Positions 35,955 through 46,200 of a stretch of 64,000 nt of DNA are shown piece by piece; position 1 is the first letter of the stretch, and each line of letters opens with the position of its first letter. Both the position numbers and the translations under genes were made by a program. A model generated the notes under the pieces. The model had not been told where the DNA came from. It did not search any database and saw nothing but the letters and a program-made list of their open reading frames with translations. The DNA is from Saccharofermentans sp. (GTDB lineage: Bacteria > Bacillota > Clostridia > Saccharofermentanales > Saccharofermentanaceae), in the NCBI GenBank assembly GCA_024684815.1, contig JAIKWL010000022.1, positions 1 to 64,000 on the forward strand, written 5' to 3'.

Positions 35955-38641
35955 ATAAGCTCTCCGGTTCGTTCTTTGAATCATCACCTGCACGTTTTCT
36001 GCTTATATTTATACCTTTCATCATTGCCTATATCACCGGTGCATTCACCATGGGACTTGATGATACGGCTGTCTGCATATGGTGGGGAGCATTTCTGCTT
36101 CTGGCAGGTCTTATTACTCTGCCTCTTGCAGCCAGGCTCTGGGGGAGCTTTTCTTCGGGAGGATTCTTTTTGTCTCAGCCCATGGGACTTATCCTTACCT
36201 GCTTTCTCTTATGGACTCTCACACATCTTAAGCTTTTTAAGATCAACCTTATCTGCATAATCGTATCCGCGGTCATTGTGGGATTATGCTGTTATCTGCC
36301 GAAGTCATTAAGAAAATCTCTCACCGAGAAAATGAACACTAAGGGATTTATCGAATCTGTCGTTATAGAAGAAACAGCATTTCTGATAGTCTTTTTCCTT
36401 CTGTGCTATTTCAAGGGTTTCCTTCCTGACATCAACGGCCAGGAGAAGTTCATGGATTACGGATTCATCATGTCGATGTTAAGAGATCCGAATCTCCCTG
36501 CAAATGACATGTGGCTGTCAGGCTATTCGATAAACTATTACTATTTCGGCCAGTATATCTGGGCAGTTGTCATCAAGGCAACCGGTATTCCTTCCGGAAT
36601 CGGATATAATCTCGCCATGTGCTCTTCTATAGCAATACCTTTTGCAATGAGTTTTTCGTTGGGCAAATTCCTTATTGAAGCAGCATCTCTCAGAGGTTTT
36701 TTTGATAATAAGATAGTTAAGTATGCTGCAGGACTTTTTACAGGATGCGCTGTCGCACTCTGGGGCAATTCCCATTCTTTCTATTACGATCAGGACAGCT
36801 TTGGAAACAAGTTTCTTGGGATCTTCAAAGCTATGGGGATCAACGTCGGAAGGACCGATGCATTTTTCTATCCGGACAGCACAAGATATATAGGATGGAA
36901 TCCTGTTGTCGAAAACAACGGCGGCGATTATACCATTGAGGAATTTCCCTTTTATTCATATCTCGTAGGAGACCTTCATGCACATGTTATATCGATGATG
37001 ATCGTTCTTCTTATCTCTGCGGTAGTACTGTCAATGCTCTGCACTGTCAAGCTTCCTTCCGCAAACGATAACGGCAAAAAGATCGATCTGAACAATCTCA
37101 ATTCAGCCGAGGGTAAGATCCTGCCTGAACTGGAATCTTCCGTCACGCTGCATCTCATATTATGTTCTGTCCTTTTAGGCTGCGCACAGATGACCAATTA
37201 CTGGGATTTCCTGATCTACTTTGTATTCTGTTCGATGGGTTTCTTTATTGCAAATACGATAAGGAGCCGTCATTTTGCAACAATTCCCTCCACGCTTGTC
37301 TTCTTTGTCAATGTAGGCGGTATCCTGCTTATATACCTGTCACAGGGAAGTAACCCGGCTGCGCTTTTCGGGCTTGAACTGATCCTCATGATCGCATCTT
37401 TCTTCTTCTGCGTCGCAAGTCCGACAGCACTTCCCAGAACATCTTTCCAGATGAGTTTCGCTTTTACTTTGGCAACGCTTGCAGCCCTTCCTTTCAATGC
37501 CAACTTTGACATGATCTCCAACACTCTCGGTTCAGTCAAAAACCGCTCATCTGTGTATCAGTTGTTTATTCTCTGGGGAACACATGTGATCATCAGCATA
37601 TTCTTCCTTGTTGTTGTTGCTGTTAATAAGAATTACAGATATACATCTGCTGCTAAAGCAAAGAAGAACGCAAAAGCAAATAACAGCTTTGCAGGCATCT
37701 ATGGAGATGAGAATTCCTATACTAATCCTGTCCAGCGTTTCTTTGCCGACCGCAATCTTATCGATGTCTTCGTTTGCGGAATGACTGTCGTCGGGATCAT
37801 GCTTCTTATCGCTCCCGAGATCTTCTATGTAAGAGATATCTATACCGGTGGTTATCTGCGTTCAAATACAATGTTCAAATTCACATTCGCAGGCTTTATC
37901 ATCCTGTCTGTCACGATGATCTATGCAATTACAAGATTGTTCTGGTTCGTCAATAAAAAGGGAAGATATTCAATGGCATTTTTCTCTTTTGCTCTTCTGT
38001 TCTCAATAATGCTCATCGTTCCCGCACATTATAATTCTGTCGGATTAAAACAGCGCTGCGGTGAATTAAAGCGCGAAAACTATAAGACACTTGACGGCAC
38101 TAAATATCTTGATACCTATACGAGCAATGAATCCGTCGGCAATATATATGCAGGTAATCTCATTCCTTACAAGGCATGCATAGAGTGGTTCAACAAGAAT
38201 GTCGAAGGCAGTCCGGTTATCTGCGAAGCATACGGTTTAAGTTATACTGACAACGATATAGTATCAGCATACACAGGTCTTCCCACGGTTTTCGGTTGGC
38301 AGACTCATGAATGGCTCTGGCGTTTCCACGGCATAGTCAACAAGGAGACGGATACCCTGATATCGGATCCGTCCCGCGATGTATGGGAGTTATATATTTC
38401 CCCGAGACAAAATGACATAAACATCTTGTATCAAAGTCAGTATGCACCTGATGTGCAGACCATAATCAACAAGTACCAGATCGAGTACATCATTATGGGC
38501 GATATGGAGCGTCTGAAATTCGCTTATGACAATTCCGGCGTTTTCCTTGAGATCGGTGAAGCTGTATTCAATTACGAAGGACTTACGGTATATAAGGTAA
38601 AACCCATACCTTTAGGAGCTTCGGCTTCAAAGGGTTTATAA
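35951..38641 (+). CDS. DUF2298 (YYY domain) GT-C-like membrane protein
   Basis: 896-residue polytopic membrane protein with about 14 hydrophobic segments. The DUF2298 hallmarks are clear: SGYSINYYYFGQYIWA (190-205), ATGIPSGIGYNLA, and TIEEFPFYSYLVGDLHAHV (328-346). Members are thought to be GT-C-fold glycosyltransferases, based on their layout; substrates are unknown. A soluble C-terminal part (about 720-880, TYTSNESVGNIYAGNLIPYK, IIMGDMERLKFAYD) would lie outside. Third gene of the operon with DUF1015 and the flavoprotein; its stop overlaps by 6 bases the end of the convergent RluA-like gene. No terminator is visible. Confidence 0.88.
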   Translation: MNKLSGSFFESSPARFLLIFIPFIIAYITGAFTMGLDDTAVCIWWGAFLLLAGLITLPLAARLWGSFSSGGFFLSQPMGLILTCFLLWTLTHLKLFKINLICIIVSAVIVGLCCYLPKSLRKSLTEKMNTKGFIESVVIEETAFLIVFFLLCYFKGFLPDINGQEKFMDYGFIMSMLRDPNLPANDMWLSGYSINYYYFGQYIWAVVIKATGIPSGIGYNLAMCSSIAIPFAMSFSLGKFLIEAASLRGFFDNKIVKYAAGLFTGCAVALWGNSHSFYYDQDSFGNKFLGIFKAMGINVGRTDAFFYPDSTRYIGWNPVVENNGGDYTIEEFPFYSYLVGDLHAHVISMMIVLLISAVVLSMLCTVKLPSANDNGKKIDLNNLNSAEGKILPELESSVTLHLILCSVLLGCAQMTNYWDFLIYFVFCSMGFFIANTIRSRHFATIPSTLVFFVNVGGILLIYLSQGSNPAALFGLELILMIASFFFCVASPTALPRTSFQMSFAFTLATLAALPFNANFDMISNTLGSVKNRSSVYQLFILWGTHVIISIFFLVVVAVNKNYRYTSAAKAKKNAKANNSFAGIYGDENSYTNPVQRFFADRNLIDVFVCGMTVVGIMLLIAPEIFYVRDIYTGGYLRSNTMFKFTFAGFIILSVTMIYAITRLFWFVNKKGRYSMAFFSFALLFSIMLIVPAHYNSVGLKQRCGELKRENYKTLDGTKYLDTYTSNESVGNIYAGNLIPYKACIEWFNKNVEGSPVICEAYGLSYTDNDIVSAYTGLPTVFGWQTHEWLWRFHGIVNKETDTLISDPSRDVWELYISPRQNDINILYQSQYAPDVQTIINKYQIEYIIMGDMERLKFAYDNSGVFLEIGEAVFNYEGLTVYKVKPIPLGASASKGL

Positions 38642-39196
38642 AGCGGGGAGTTCTTCTGAAGGATCCGTCCTGACTGTCAACGGTACACCTCCGTCTTCTT
38701 CATATGTCAGTTCAGCCATAACAAGAGCTATCGGGCATTTTATGCGGCTTCCGTATTTTCCGTCTCCTAAAAGAGGATGTTTTCTTGATGCAAACTGTGT
38801 CCTGATCTGATGCGTGCGTCCTGTCTCCAGCACAACAGATACGAAAGATATGTCCTTTTCCACACTGTAGGCAAGGACTTTATAGCTTAAGGCGGCCTCT
38901 TTGACACCTTTTCTCATGCGCTTTACCGGGAAAGTGCGGTTGCTTTTTGAATCATGGAAAAGCAGATCTCTCATAACCCCTTCTTCTTCATCAAATCTGC
39001 CCTGACAGACAAGATAGTATCTTTTGTCTGTTATCCTGATCCTTTTTCCTGAATCTGCAACCGGAATTATGCCGGGAACGGGAACATCAAGTCTGGACAA
39101 TGCTGACATGCCGGGAGGAGCGATCTTCTCGCTGTCTTCGCCTCTTTCCTTATACAGGATCTGATATCCTTTTCCCTCGGCTAAAACCCTTGACAT
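38636..39196 (-). CDS. short RluA-like pseudouridine synthase
   Basis: 186 residues, little more than half of the usual size. There is no S4 domain; the catalytic region starts almost at once with LSRLDVPVPGI, so the HRLD motif reads SRLD (catalytic Asp 37). Later motifs are intact: YYLVCQGRF, VVLETGRTHQIRTQFASRKH and LLGDGKYG. The gene begins 4 bases after the GH32-like gene, so it shares its transcript. It probably modifies an RNA but with altered recognition; it could also be a decaying paralogue of the gene at 1962-2963. The reading frame is intact. Confidence 0.82.
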   Translation of the reverse strand: MSRVLAEGKGYQILYKERGEDSEKIAPPGMSALSRLDVPVPGIIPVADSGKRIRITDKRYYLVCQGRFDEEEGVMRDLLFHDSKSNRTFPVKRMRKGVKEAALSYKVLAYSVEKDISFVSVVLETGRTHQIRTQFASRKHPLLGDGKYGSRIKCPIALVMAELTYEEDGGVPLTVRTDPSEELPAL

Positions 39197-39200
39197 AAAA

Positions 39201-40253
39201 TCAGCAGACGAACATGGATATTACTTCTCTGCCGCCGTCAAGGAACACTTCCACTGTCCCGACATCCTCTATCACGGCTATATCAGGGTATTCTCTATAT
39301 GCTTTATCAAAAAGCGTGTGTCCTTCGAACCTGATACTCAGTCTTCCGGAATAATAACTTACAAAACTGCTCTCTCTGACAAGCCTGTTCTTAAGTTCCC
39401 CGTAAGGACTGAAACGGATCTCACCTTTTCCGGGAATGCTGATCTCTCTCGGGATGCTTATCGCAGATGAATTCATCTTCATTGAAAACAACCAGGACAT
39501 TAATACTATCCTTCCCTCGTTATCTTCACAGATTACCGGATTTAAGAAATCGTATCCTGTATCAACCGGCTTGAACGGTTCTTTCTCATCATCAAAAATG
39601 AAGCGCTCACCGTCATATTTGCCTGTCGCAAACAGCACTTTGGTGGGCACATGTCTCTCACTTTGGATAATGAAAAGCCACCTGCCGTCTGCTTCGATCA
39701 TCTGCGGAGCTTCTATAACGCTGCCAAAACGGCCGTCTGAAAGGAGTTCACCCTTGTATTTCCAATTGATCAGATCATCTGATTCATACTGAAGGACTTT
39801 AGCAACACCGAATTTGCCTGCTCCTGTAAACATGCGGAAACCGTCTCCGAATCTCATTACATAAGGATCCCTGAATTTTGCATTTCCCTCATAAGGAACT
39901 GTTGCAACCGGGTTCTCAAGCTTTGTGAACGTAATACCGTCTCCGGACACGGCGGCACAGATCTTTTCGGTGTTGTCAAATGAGAGGGATGTATAGAACA
40001 GCCATATCTTGCAGTCATGAACAATTGCAGAGCCTGAATTGCATCCGAGTTCATTCTCCGGGCTGATCGCAACAGGAAGATCCTCCCATGTAATAAGATC
40101 TTCAGATACCGCATGTCCCCAATGCATCGGACCATATCTGAAGCTCAGCGGATTATGCAGGAAGAACAGATGATATTTCCCTTTGAAATAAACAAGGCCG
40201 CAGGGATTGCCCAGCCAATCTTCTTTTCTGGAATAATGGTACTTCACGGGCAT
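39201..40253 (-). CDS. glycoside hydrolase family 32-like protein lacking the nucleophile
   Basis: 350 residues with a five-bladed propeller fold like invertases and levanases. The N-terminal motif that in active GH32 reads WxNDPNG here reads WLGNPCG, so the nucleophilic Asp is Asn 16. The other acids are present: Arg 128-Asp 129 in FRDPYV and Glu 181 in VIEAPQM (normally ECP). No signal peptide; the C-terminal beta sandwich is short. It may be an inactive sugar-binding relative or act by another mechanism. It lies 40 bases after serA and is followed by the short RluA-like gene. The substitution was read directly from the codons (GGC AAT CCC). Confidence 0.82.
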   Translation of the reverse strand: MPVKYHYSRKEDWLGNPCGLVYFKGKYHLFFLHNPLSFRYGPMHWGHAVSEDLITWEDLPVAISPENELGCNSGSAIVHDCKIWLFYTSLSFDNTEKICAAVSGDGITFTKLENPVATVPYEGNAKFRDPYVMRFGDGFRMFTGAGKFGVAKVLQYESDDLINWKYKGELLSDGRFGSVIEAPQMIEADGRWLFIIQSERHVPTKVLFATGKYDGERFIFDDEKEPFKPVDTGYDFLNPVICEDNEGRIVLMSWLFSMKMNSSAISIPREISIPGKGEIRFSPYGELKNRLVRESSFVSYYSGRLSIRFEGHTLFDKAYREYPDIAVIEDVGTVEVFLDGGREVISMFVC

Positions 40254-40293
40254 TACCTCTGCGGTCTGTAATTATTCTTTGTTTTATTGTATA

Positions 40294-41916
40294 TCAGCCG
40301 AGTTCAAGGAGCGATACTTTGAGAACGCCCTCAGCAGCTGAAAGCTCATCGATTATATCCTTGGATACAGGCTGATCGATAGCAACGAAAGCCTGTGCAT
40401 GCGGATTATCGGAACCGTCCTGGTTCTTTCTTCCCCAATGCATGGATGCAATGTTGATATTATGATTTCCGAGTATGGTTGCGATCCTTCCGATAACGCC
40501 GGGAACATCGTTGTTCTTAAGAGCAAGAACTGTATTGGACAACGGGCAGTTCATCTCATAACCGAAGAAGGATACGATGACTTCTGTATCAGGTCCGAAT
40601 ACCGTACCGTTGATCTTAAGCTCTCTTCCGTCATCCGTAAAGAACTTAACATTGAGAAGGTTGTTATATTTCTGGATGGATTCGGTCTTTGTCTCAACGA
40701 CTTCAATACCGCTGTCAGCCATGCATTCCTGTGCATTAACATACGAAACATGGTCATTTCCCATACCTTCCAGAAGACCCATCATGAGAGAGAGGGTAAT
40801 GATACCTGTTCCTGAACTCTCTGCAAGTTCTCCCCTGTATCTTACTTCGACCTTCTTGATCGGTGTTGCTTCCGCCTGGAAGTACATACGGCCGATCTTC
40901 TCTGCGAGTGAGCAGTAAGGCTTGATCTCTTCAATGCTGCCGGAGAACTGCGGCATATTGATAGCTGCAACGAGTTCGCCCTTCAGAGCGCCGTCGATCA
41001 GTTCAACGATTCCCTGTCCTACCTTTGCTGTAGCTTCAACAGTTGAAGCTCCGAGGTGAGGTGTAATGTAGCAGTGCGGAGCATGAAGAAGAACGTTGTC
41101 GTATTCCTGCTCTCCGGGTGCCTTATTGTATGAGGGTTCCTTATCGAAAACATCAATAGCTGCTGCAGCTACCTGACCTTCAGCCAGAGCATCTGCAAGA
41201 TCCTGCTCATTTACAAGACCTCCTCTTGCCGCATTAACGATCCTTACTCCGCGCTTACACTTGTAGAGCTGCTCCTTTGAAAGGATTCCGTATGTCTCCT
41301 TGGTCTTAGGAGTGTGGAGAGTAATGAGATCACACTGGGGAAGGAGTTCATCAAGAGTCTTGCATCTTGTAACACCGAGCTTGTCAAATTTCTCCTGAGG
41401 TACATAGGGATCGTATGCAACTACGTTCATGCCTACTCCCTTAAGCTTTCTGGATACGATAGAACCGATACGTCCCAGACCGATAATACCTGCTGTCTTT
41501 CCTTCGAGCTCGATTCCGACCCAGTTGCCGCGTCTGAAGTCACCGTGGTGAACGCCTTCGTTTGCTGTACAGAGATTGCGGAAGATCGAGAATGCATGGC
41601 CTACTGCGAGCTCACCTGCTGCCATATTATTAGCTGTAGGTGTATTCAGTGCTATAACGCCGTGCTCTGTACATGCTTTTACGTCAATATTATCGATTCC
41701 CGTTCCTGCTCTTCCGACAGCCTTGAGACAATCAGCATTATTCAAAAGAGCCTCATTGATCTTTGTGGCGGATCTTACGATGATCGCATCAAAACCCTTT
41801 ATATACTGTTCGATCTCCTCCTGGGAATGACCTAAGTATTCTTCGACTTCATAGCCTCTGTCTCTTAAGTACTGAACGCTCTCTTCTGCGATGCTTTCTG
41901 TGATAAGAATCTTCAT
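40294..41916 (-). CDS. serA: D-3-phosphoglycerate dehydrogenase
   Basis: First step of serine synthesis: 3-phosphoglycerate + NAD to 3-phosphohydroxypyruvate. 540 residues: substrate and NAD domains (VGRAGTGIDNIDV, GKTAGIIGLGRIGSIVSRKL, NAARGGLVNEQDLADAL, HLGASTVEAT), an intervening domain and a C-terminal ACT domain (ALKNNDVPGVIGRIATILG) for serine feedback. Start at 41916 since GGGGGA lies 7 bases before it and a longer frame would overlap that site. It follows the class V aminotransferase by 32 bases, giving the first two serine steps in one operon. Confidence 0.96.
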   Translation of the reverse strand: MKILITESIAEESVQYLRDRGYEVEEYLGHSQEEIEQYIKGFDAIIVRSATKINEALLNNADCLKAVGRAGTGIDNIDVKACTEHGVIALNTPTANNMAAGELAVGHAFSIFRNLCTANEGVHHGDFRRGNWVGIELEGKTAGIIGLGRIGSIVSRKLKGVGMNVVAYDPYVPQEKFDKLGVTRCKTLDELLPQCDLITLHTPKTKETYGILSKEQLYKCKRGVRIVNAARGGLVNEQDLADALAEGQVAAAAIDVFDKEPSYNKAPGEQEYDNVLLHAPHCYITPHLGASTVEATAKVGQGIVELIDGALKGELVAAINMPQFSGSIEEIKPYCSLAEKIGRMYFQAEATPIKKVEVRYRGELAESSGTGIITLSLMMGLLEGMGNDHVSYVNAQECMADSGIEVVETKTESIQKYNNLLNVKFFTDDGRELKINGTVFGPDTEVIVSFFGYEMNCPLSNTVLALKNNDVPGVIGRIATILGNHNINIASMHWGRKNQDGSDNPHAQAFVAIDQPVSKDIIDELSAAEGVLKVSLLELG

Positions 41917-41948
41917 TTCATGTTCCCCCGTCAAATATGTTCTGTTGA

Positions 41949-43034
41949 TTATACTTTTGCTTTTAGTTCTTCGATCGTATCCTTAAGATCACTAAGGTAC
42001 TGCTTGAGTTCCTCTTCAGTGAGGTCACCCATGTGAGCGATCCTGAAGGTCTTATCCTTCAAAGGACCGTAACCGTTGCTCATGAGATAACCCTTCTCTC
42101 CCATAGCCTTGATAAGGTCTGAAGTAGGGATGCCTGTAGTGTTTGTTACACAGGTAACCGTAACTGAGAGGTTTTCCGGATTGGAGTAAAGAGCGCAATT
42201 CTCTCTTGCCCAGTCCTGAGCTATCTTAGCAAGTCTTACGTGCTTCTGATATCTGTTCTCTATTCCCTCTGCAAGGATCTTGTCGAGCTGATAATCAAGA
42301 GCAAACATGTGTGACTCTGAAGGTGTTGAAGGATACTGATAGGGCTTTTCCTTAACGAACTTAACGAGTTCCAGGTAATCGAAGTAAAGACCTCTGTTCT
42401 CTACTGTCTCAGCCTTCCTGATGGCCTTCTCGGATACGGAAGCGATAGCCATTCCCGGAGGAAGTCCTAAGCACTTCTGTGTTGACGTGATGCAGACATC
42501 GATCCCGAGCTCATCTACAGGGATATAGTCTCCTGCCATTGAAGAAACAGCATCAACGCATACGATAACATCGGGATATTTCTTATAAACCTCTGCAAGC
42601 TTATCCATGGGATTGTGGATACCTGTCGAGGTCTCGTTCTGTGTAATGGTTATAAGGTCATACTTGCCTGTGGAAAGAGCAGCCTCTATCATCTCGGGTG
42701 TTGTGGGCTGACCGAGCTCTGATTCGAAAAGGTCAGCTGCAATTCCGTTCGATGTACACATCTTGTGCCATCTCTTACCGAATGCACCGATCGAGAAAAC
42801 TGCCGCACGTGTCTTTGTAAAGCTCCTTACGGCTCCTTCCATAAGTCCACTGCCTGATGACGTTGATAAAACGATAGTGTTGTTGGTCATCATTACCTTC
42901 TGGAGCTTTTCAGAGATAGACTGCTGAAGAGCGGAGGCATCCTTGGTCCTGTGTCCTATCATCGGAGTAGACATCTTCTCCAGGACATCCTGCGAAACCT
43001 CTATAGGACCAGGTATAAACAGTTTCTTATGCAT
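41949..43034 (-). CDS. class V aminotransferase (serine-pyruvate / phosphoserine type)
   Basis: 361-residue pyridoxal-phosphate enzyme of the alanine-glyoxylate/serine-pyruvate group. Start at 43034 with GAGGG upstream. Motifs: LFIPGPIEVSQDVLEKM, GHRTKDA, STSSGSGLMEGA (cofactor phosphate), CVDAVSSMAGDYIPVD, and the Schiff-base Lys 187 in STQKCLGLPPG. Next to serA it most likely works as phosphohydroxypyruvate aminotransferase, replacing SerC; this is inference from context. A TATAAT box lies upstream. Confidence 0.9.
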   Translation of the reverse strand: MHKKLFIPGPIEVSQDVLEKMSTPMIGHRTKDASALQQSISEKLQKVMMTNNTIVLSTSSGSGLMEGAVRSFTKTRAAVFSIGAFGKRWHKMCTSNGIAADLFESELGQPTTPEMIEAALSTGKYDLITITQNETSTGIHNPMDKLAEVYKKYPDVIVCVDAVSSMAGDYIPVDELGIDVCITSTQKCLGLPPGMAIASVSEKAIRKAETVENRGLYFDYLELVKFVKEKPYQYPSTPSESHMFALDYQLDKILAEGIENRYQKHVRLAKIAQDWARENCALYSNPENLSVTVTCVTNTTGIPTSDLIKAMGEKGYLMSNGYGPLKDKTFRIAHMGDLTEEELKQYLSDLKDTIEELKAKV

Positions 43035-43127
43035 GTTAAAAACCCTCTTTTCGCGCATTATTATTAGAGCAATAGCATTATATACTTTGAACTTACATTT
43101 TTGTTACAAAATAAGTTGACTAAATAG

Positions 43128-43168
43128 CCAAAAAACAAGCCGCCTGCCGTGAAATACACAGCAGGCGG
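43128..43168 (-). terminator. terminator of the phosphatase-like/LysM-like gene
   Basis: Minus-strand stem ACCGCCTGC / GCAGGCGGC with a 13-base loop, then TTGTTTTTT, 33 bases after the gene. Confidence 0.85.
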
Positions 43169-43200
43169 TCTTATTGAACATTAATGATTTTCGCTTCGTA

Positions 43201-46200
43201 TCAGGTAATGTGGATCTGACTCGTGATCTCTCCCGGTGCCGTCGTCTCGCCGGCACTTGTCTCTGTACCTTCACCTGTGGATCCTCCTGCATTAAACGTC
43301 ATGGGGATCTCGCCTGTAATAACTTCACGAGGAGGCAGCAGGAGACTGTCGCCGGGGTTAGGTCCGGTATATGTGGCAGGATCAAGCTTGTTATAGACAA
43401 TGATCGTATTGATCCTTGTGTCGCTCAGGTTCTTGATATCGATTTCATAAACATAATGGAATACGTCCCACCATGTTCTGTATCCGATATTGTCGGAGAA
43501 CTTGAAGTAGCCCTTCGGAGCGGAAGGATCAGGAAGCGTTGCCTGTGTTGAAGGCATTGTCGTCTGCGTTGTGATCTCTTCTGATGTGGCAACAGTAGTT
43601 GTCTCTGTCGGTTTGGTCTTCTTGCTGCAGCCTCTTGCTATCAGAGCAACTACGATTATTATGCAGATCAAAAGGATAGCAAGGAAAGCAATAAACATAT
43701 AACCGTTACGGTTAAGCTTCATCTTCTTACCGCCGCCGTTGCCGCCTTTTCCGGCTGAAGCACTAGTACGGGGACTGCTTCCGGTCGGTCTGCCTGAATT
43801 GTTCGGGCCTGAACCTGACGGTCTGTAGGAAGTCTGGCCGGGATTCGTATACTGTGCCTGCTGCTGAGCATCAGGCATAACTGCCTGTATCTTTTCTTCT
43901 GAAGGTGTATAGCCGTAGTTCTGATCATTCCCATATGACTGACCGCTGTCGTCAACACCCAGAATGTTATTGAACCATTCGTCATCCAGCGATGCTGAGG
44001 AAGATGCTGATGCCTGGGGCTGTGCGTATTCTTCACCATAGCCTTGTGAATCTCCTGCGGAGTAATCTGTATAACCGGAATCATCCTGCTGATAGAAAGG
44101 TGACTGTCCGGCATTGGGATCCTGATAACCGGCACCGGAATAATCAGTATATCCGCCCTGCGGAGCTTGATCATAACCGGGAACATAACCGCCATCACCG
44201 GTTCCGTAAGTAGGATATCCGCTATCGTCCATAGGTACACCTCCCTGCATATCTATAGTCTGATTACCATATGAGCCGAAACTGCTCTGATCTGCCGTTG
44301 AGAATGATTCAGCGCCATAAGGCTGATAAGGCGGAACTTCTGCCTGAGCCTCGGAACCTGCATAATCTCCGTAGAAAGAAGCATTATCCGCGGGCTGTGA
44401 AACATTCTGCTCGGAACCCACTGCATTCACAGGATTGTTATAGTTATCCGAATCATAAAGCGGCATCTGGGGAATATCACCCGGATCAGACTGAACTGCT
44501 GCATCCTCAGAACCGGATACATAAGCAGGATTGCCGAACGGAAGGATGATATCATCCTGAGGCTGGACAGGTGCTTCCTGTACAGATTCAACATTGATCA
44601 CCGGTGTTTCCTGTGCTGTCATATCAGGCTGCTTTTCCGTCTCCGGGAAATCGACATTGAGTTTGTCCTCTTCCTTGAGTTCGGGCTTTTCTTCCTTCAG
44701 TTCGTATTCAGGTACAGGAATAGAAGATACTTTCTCGGAAGGAACAGGTTCCTCTTTGGGAGCAAGACCATCATCACCGAAAACGATCGGAGGAGTGTTC
44801 TTGAGTTCCTGTGCACTTATATTTCCATACGGATCGAAAACATCTTCGGCTTTTGCAGATACATCGGAATTGCCTGAATCTGCCTTGACCTCTCCGGGTG
44901 CAAAGACTATCTCTTCAGGTTTATTAACAACTGCAGGTGCAGGCGGAACGGCAACCGGGATATCACCTGCAACAGGAATAACAGGTGCAACAGGAACAGC
45001 AGGTTCAACGGGAACAGCTGCAACTACGGGGATAACCGGAATGACAGGCTCCTCCTTAAGGTCATCGATGGATGTTTCTTTTGCAGCTTCCTGCTCTTTA
45101 TCCTTCAGAGCCTGTGCAAGTATACCTGAACCAGCCGATGTGAACAGGATGGAATTAATATCCGTGACAGGCTTAGTCGGGGAATTATCTTCGTTATCGA
45201 GCGTAAACTCTGTCTTTGACACTGTCTCCATAACAGGAGCTTCAGAGACCTTAGTCTCTTCAGGAACTGCAGGAGTATTGCTTTCATCAGCAATATTAAA
45301 GACGAACGGGGAATCCATAACAGTTGCGGCTTCGGCCTTGGCAACTGTCTCGGAATCACTTGCAGAGGATTCTTTCATCTCTCCGAAGATCCTCTTCATA
45401 GCTTCTTCAGCTGAGATCTCTTCTACTGCGCCTTCATTATCCGGGAATTCAAGAACATCTTCAGGGATCTTCTGTGCTTCAGGCTGACCTGCCTTATCAC
45501 CGAACTGAACACTGCCGTCAGCCGGGATATCACTTCCGGTTACAGGCACAACTACGGGCTCTTCAGGTGTAAGGCTTACGAATCCGGCATCTGCAATAGC
45601 CTTGGCTGCTGCTCCGACTTCACCGCCTTCAACTGTGGACTCAAGGAGTTCATGGCTTTCGCTGTCATAATCCTTGTTCTTCTTTTTCTTGCCGAACAAA
45701 CCTCTCTTCTCTTCCTTGGTCACACTCTCAACAAATGAGATAGAGATCTGCATCGGAGTGTTGGGCATTCTTGCGGATGCCTGGGTAAGGATAAGACCTG
45801 CAGCATCACACTGATCCTCAGCATCCGTAAGGATCCTCAATATCTCCCTCTGACCTAATGCATCGTAGATCGACTTGTTGCAAAGAATGATGCAGTCATC
45901 AGGTGTAAGTGTAAAGAAGTTCGACCAGAGAGCGTTGGCTGTCTTTGAAGAACAGTAATACTGGAAATCACCGACTCTGTTGCCATATGCATCTATGGGC
46001 TCCATAGGGATCCCTGCATCTGTAAGAGGGAACAGAGTATCATCTCTGTAAAGGAAAGCGAGACCTCCGCCGATAGTAACGGCAAAAGCCTCTGCATCTC
46101 TGACAATAACACCCGTAAAATAAGGATCTCTCGTCTCGTTATCAATAAGCTTGGTCGTTCCCGCAACTTCAACCGCAGTTGAAAGGAACTTCTCGATCAT

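Noticed and set aside
44594..45487. 297-residue plus-strand Ser/Gly-rich frame
   Set aside because: Antisense of the low-complexity part of the PP2C-like protein.
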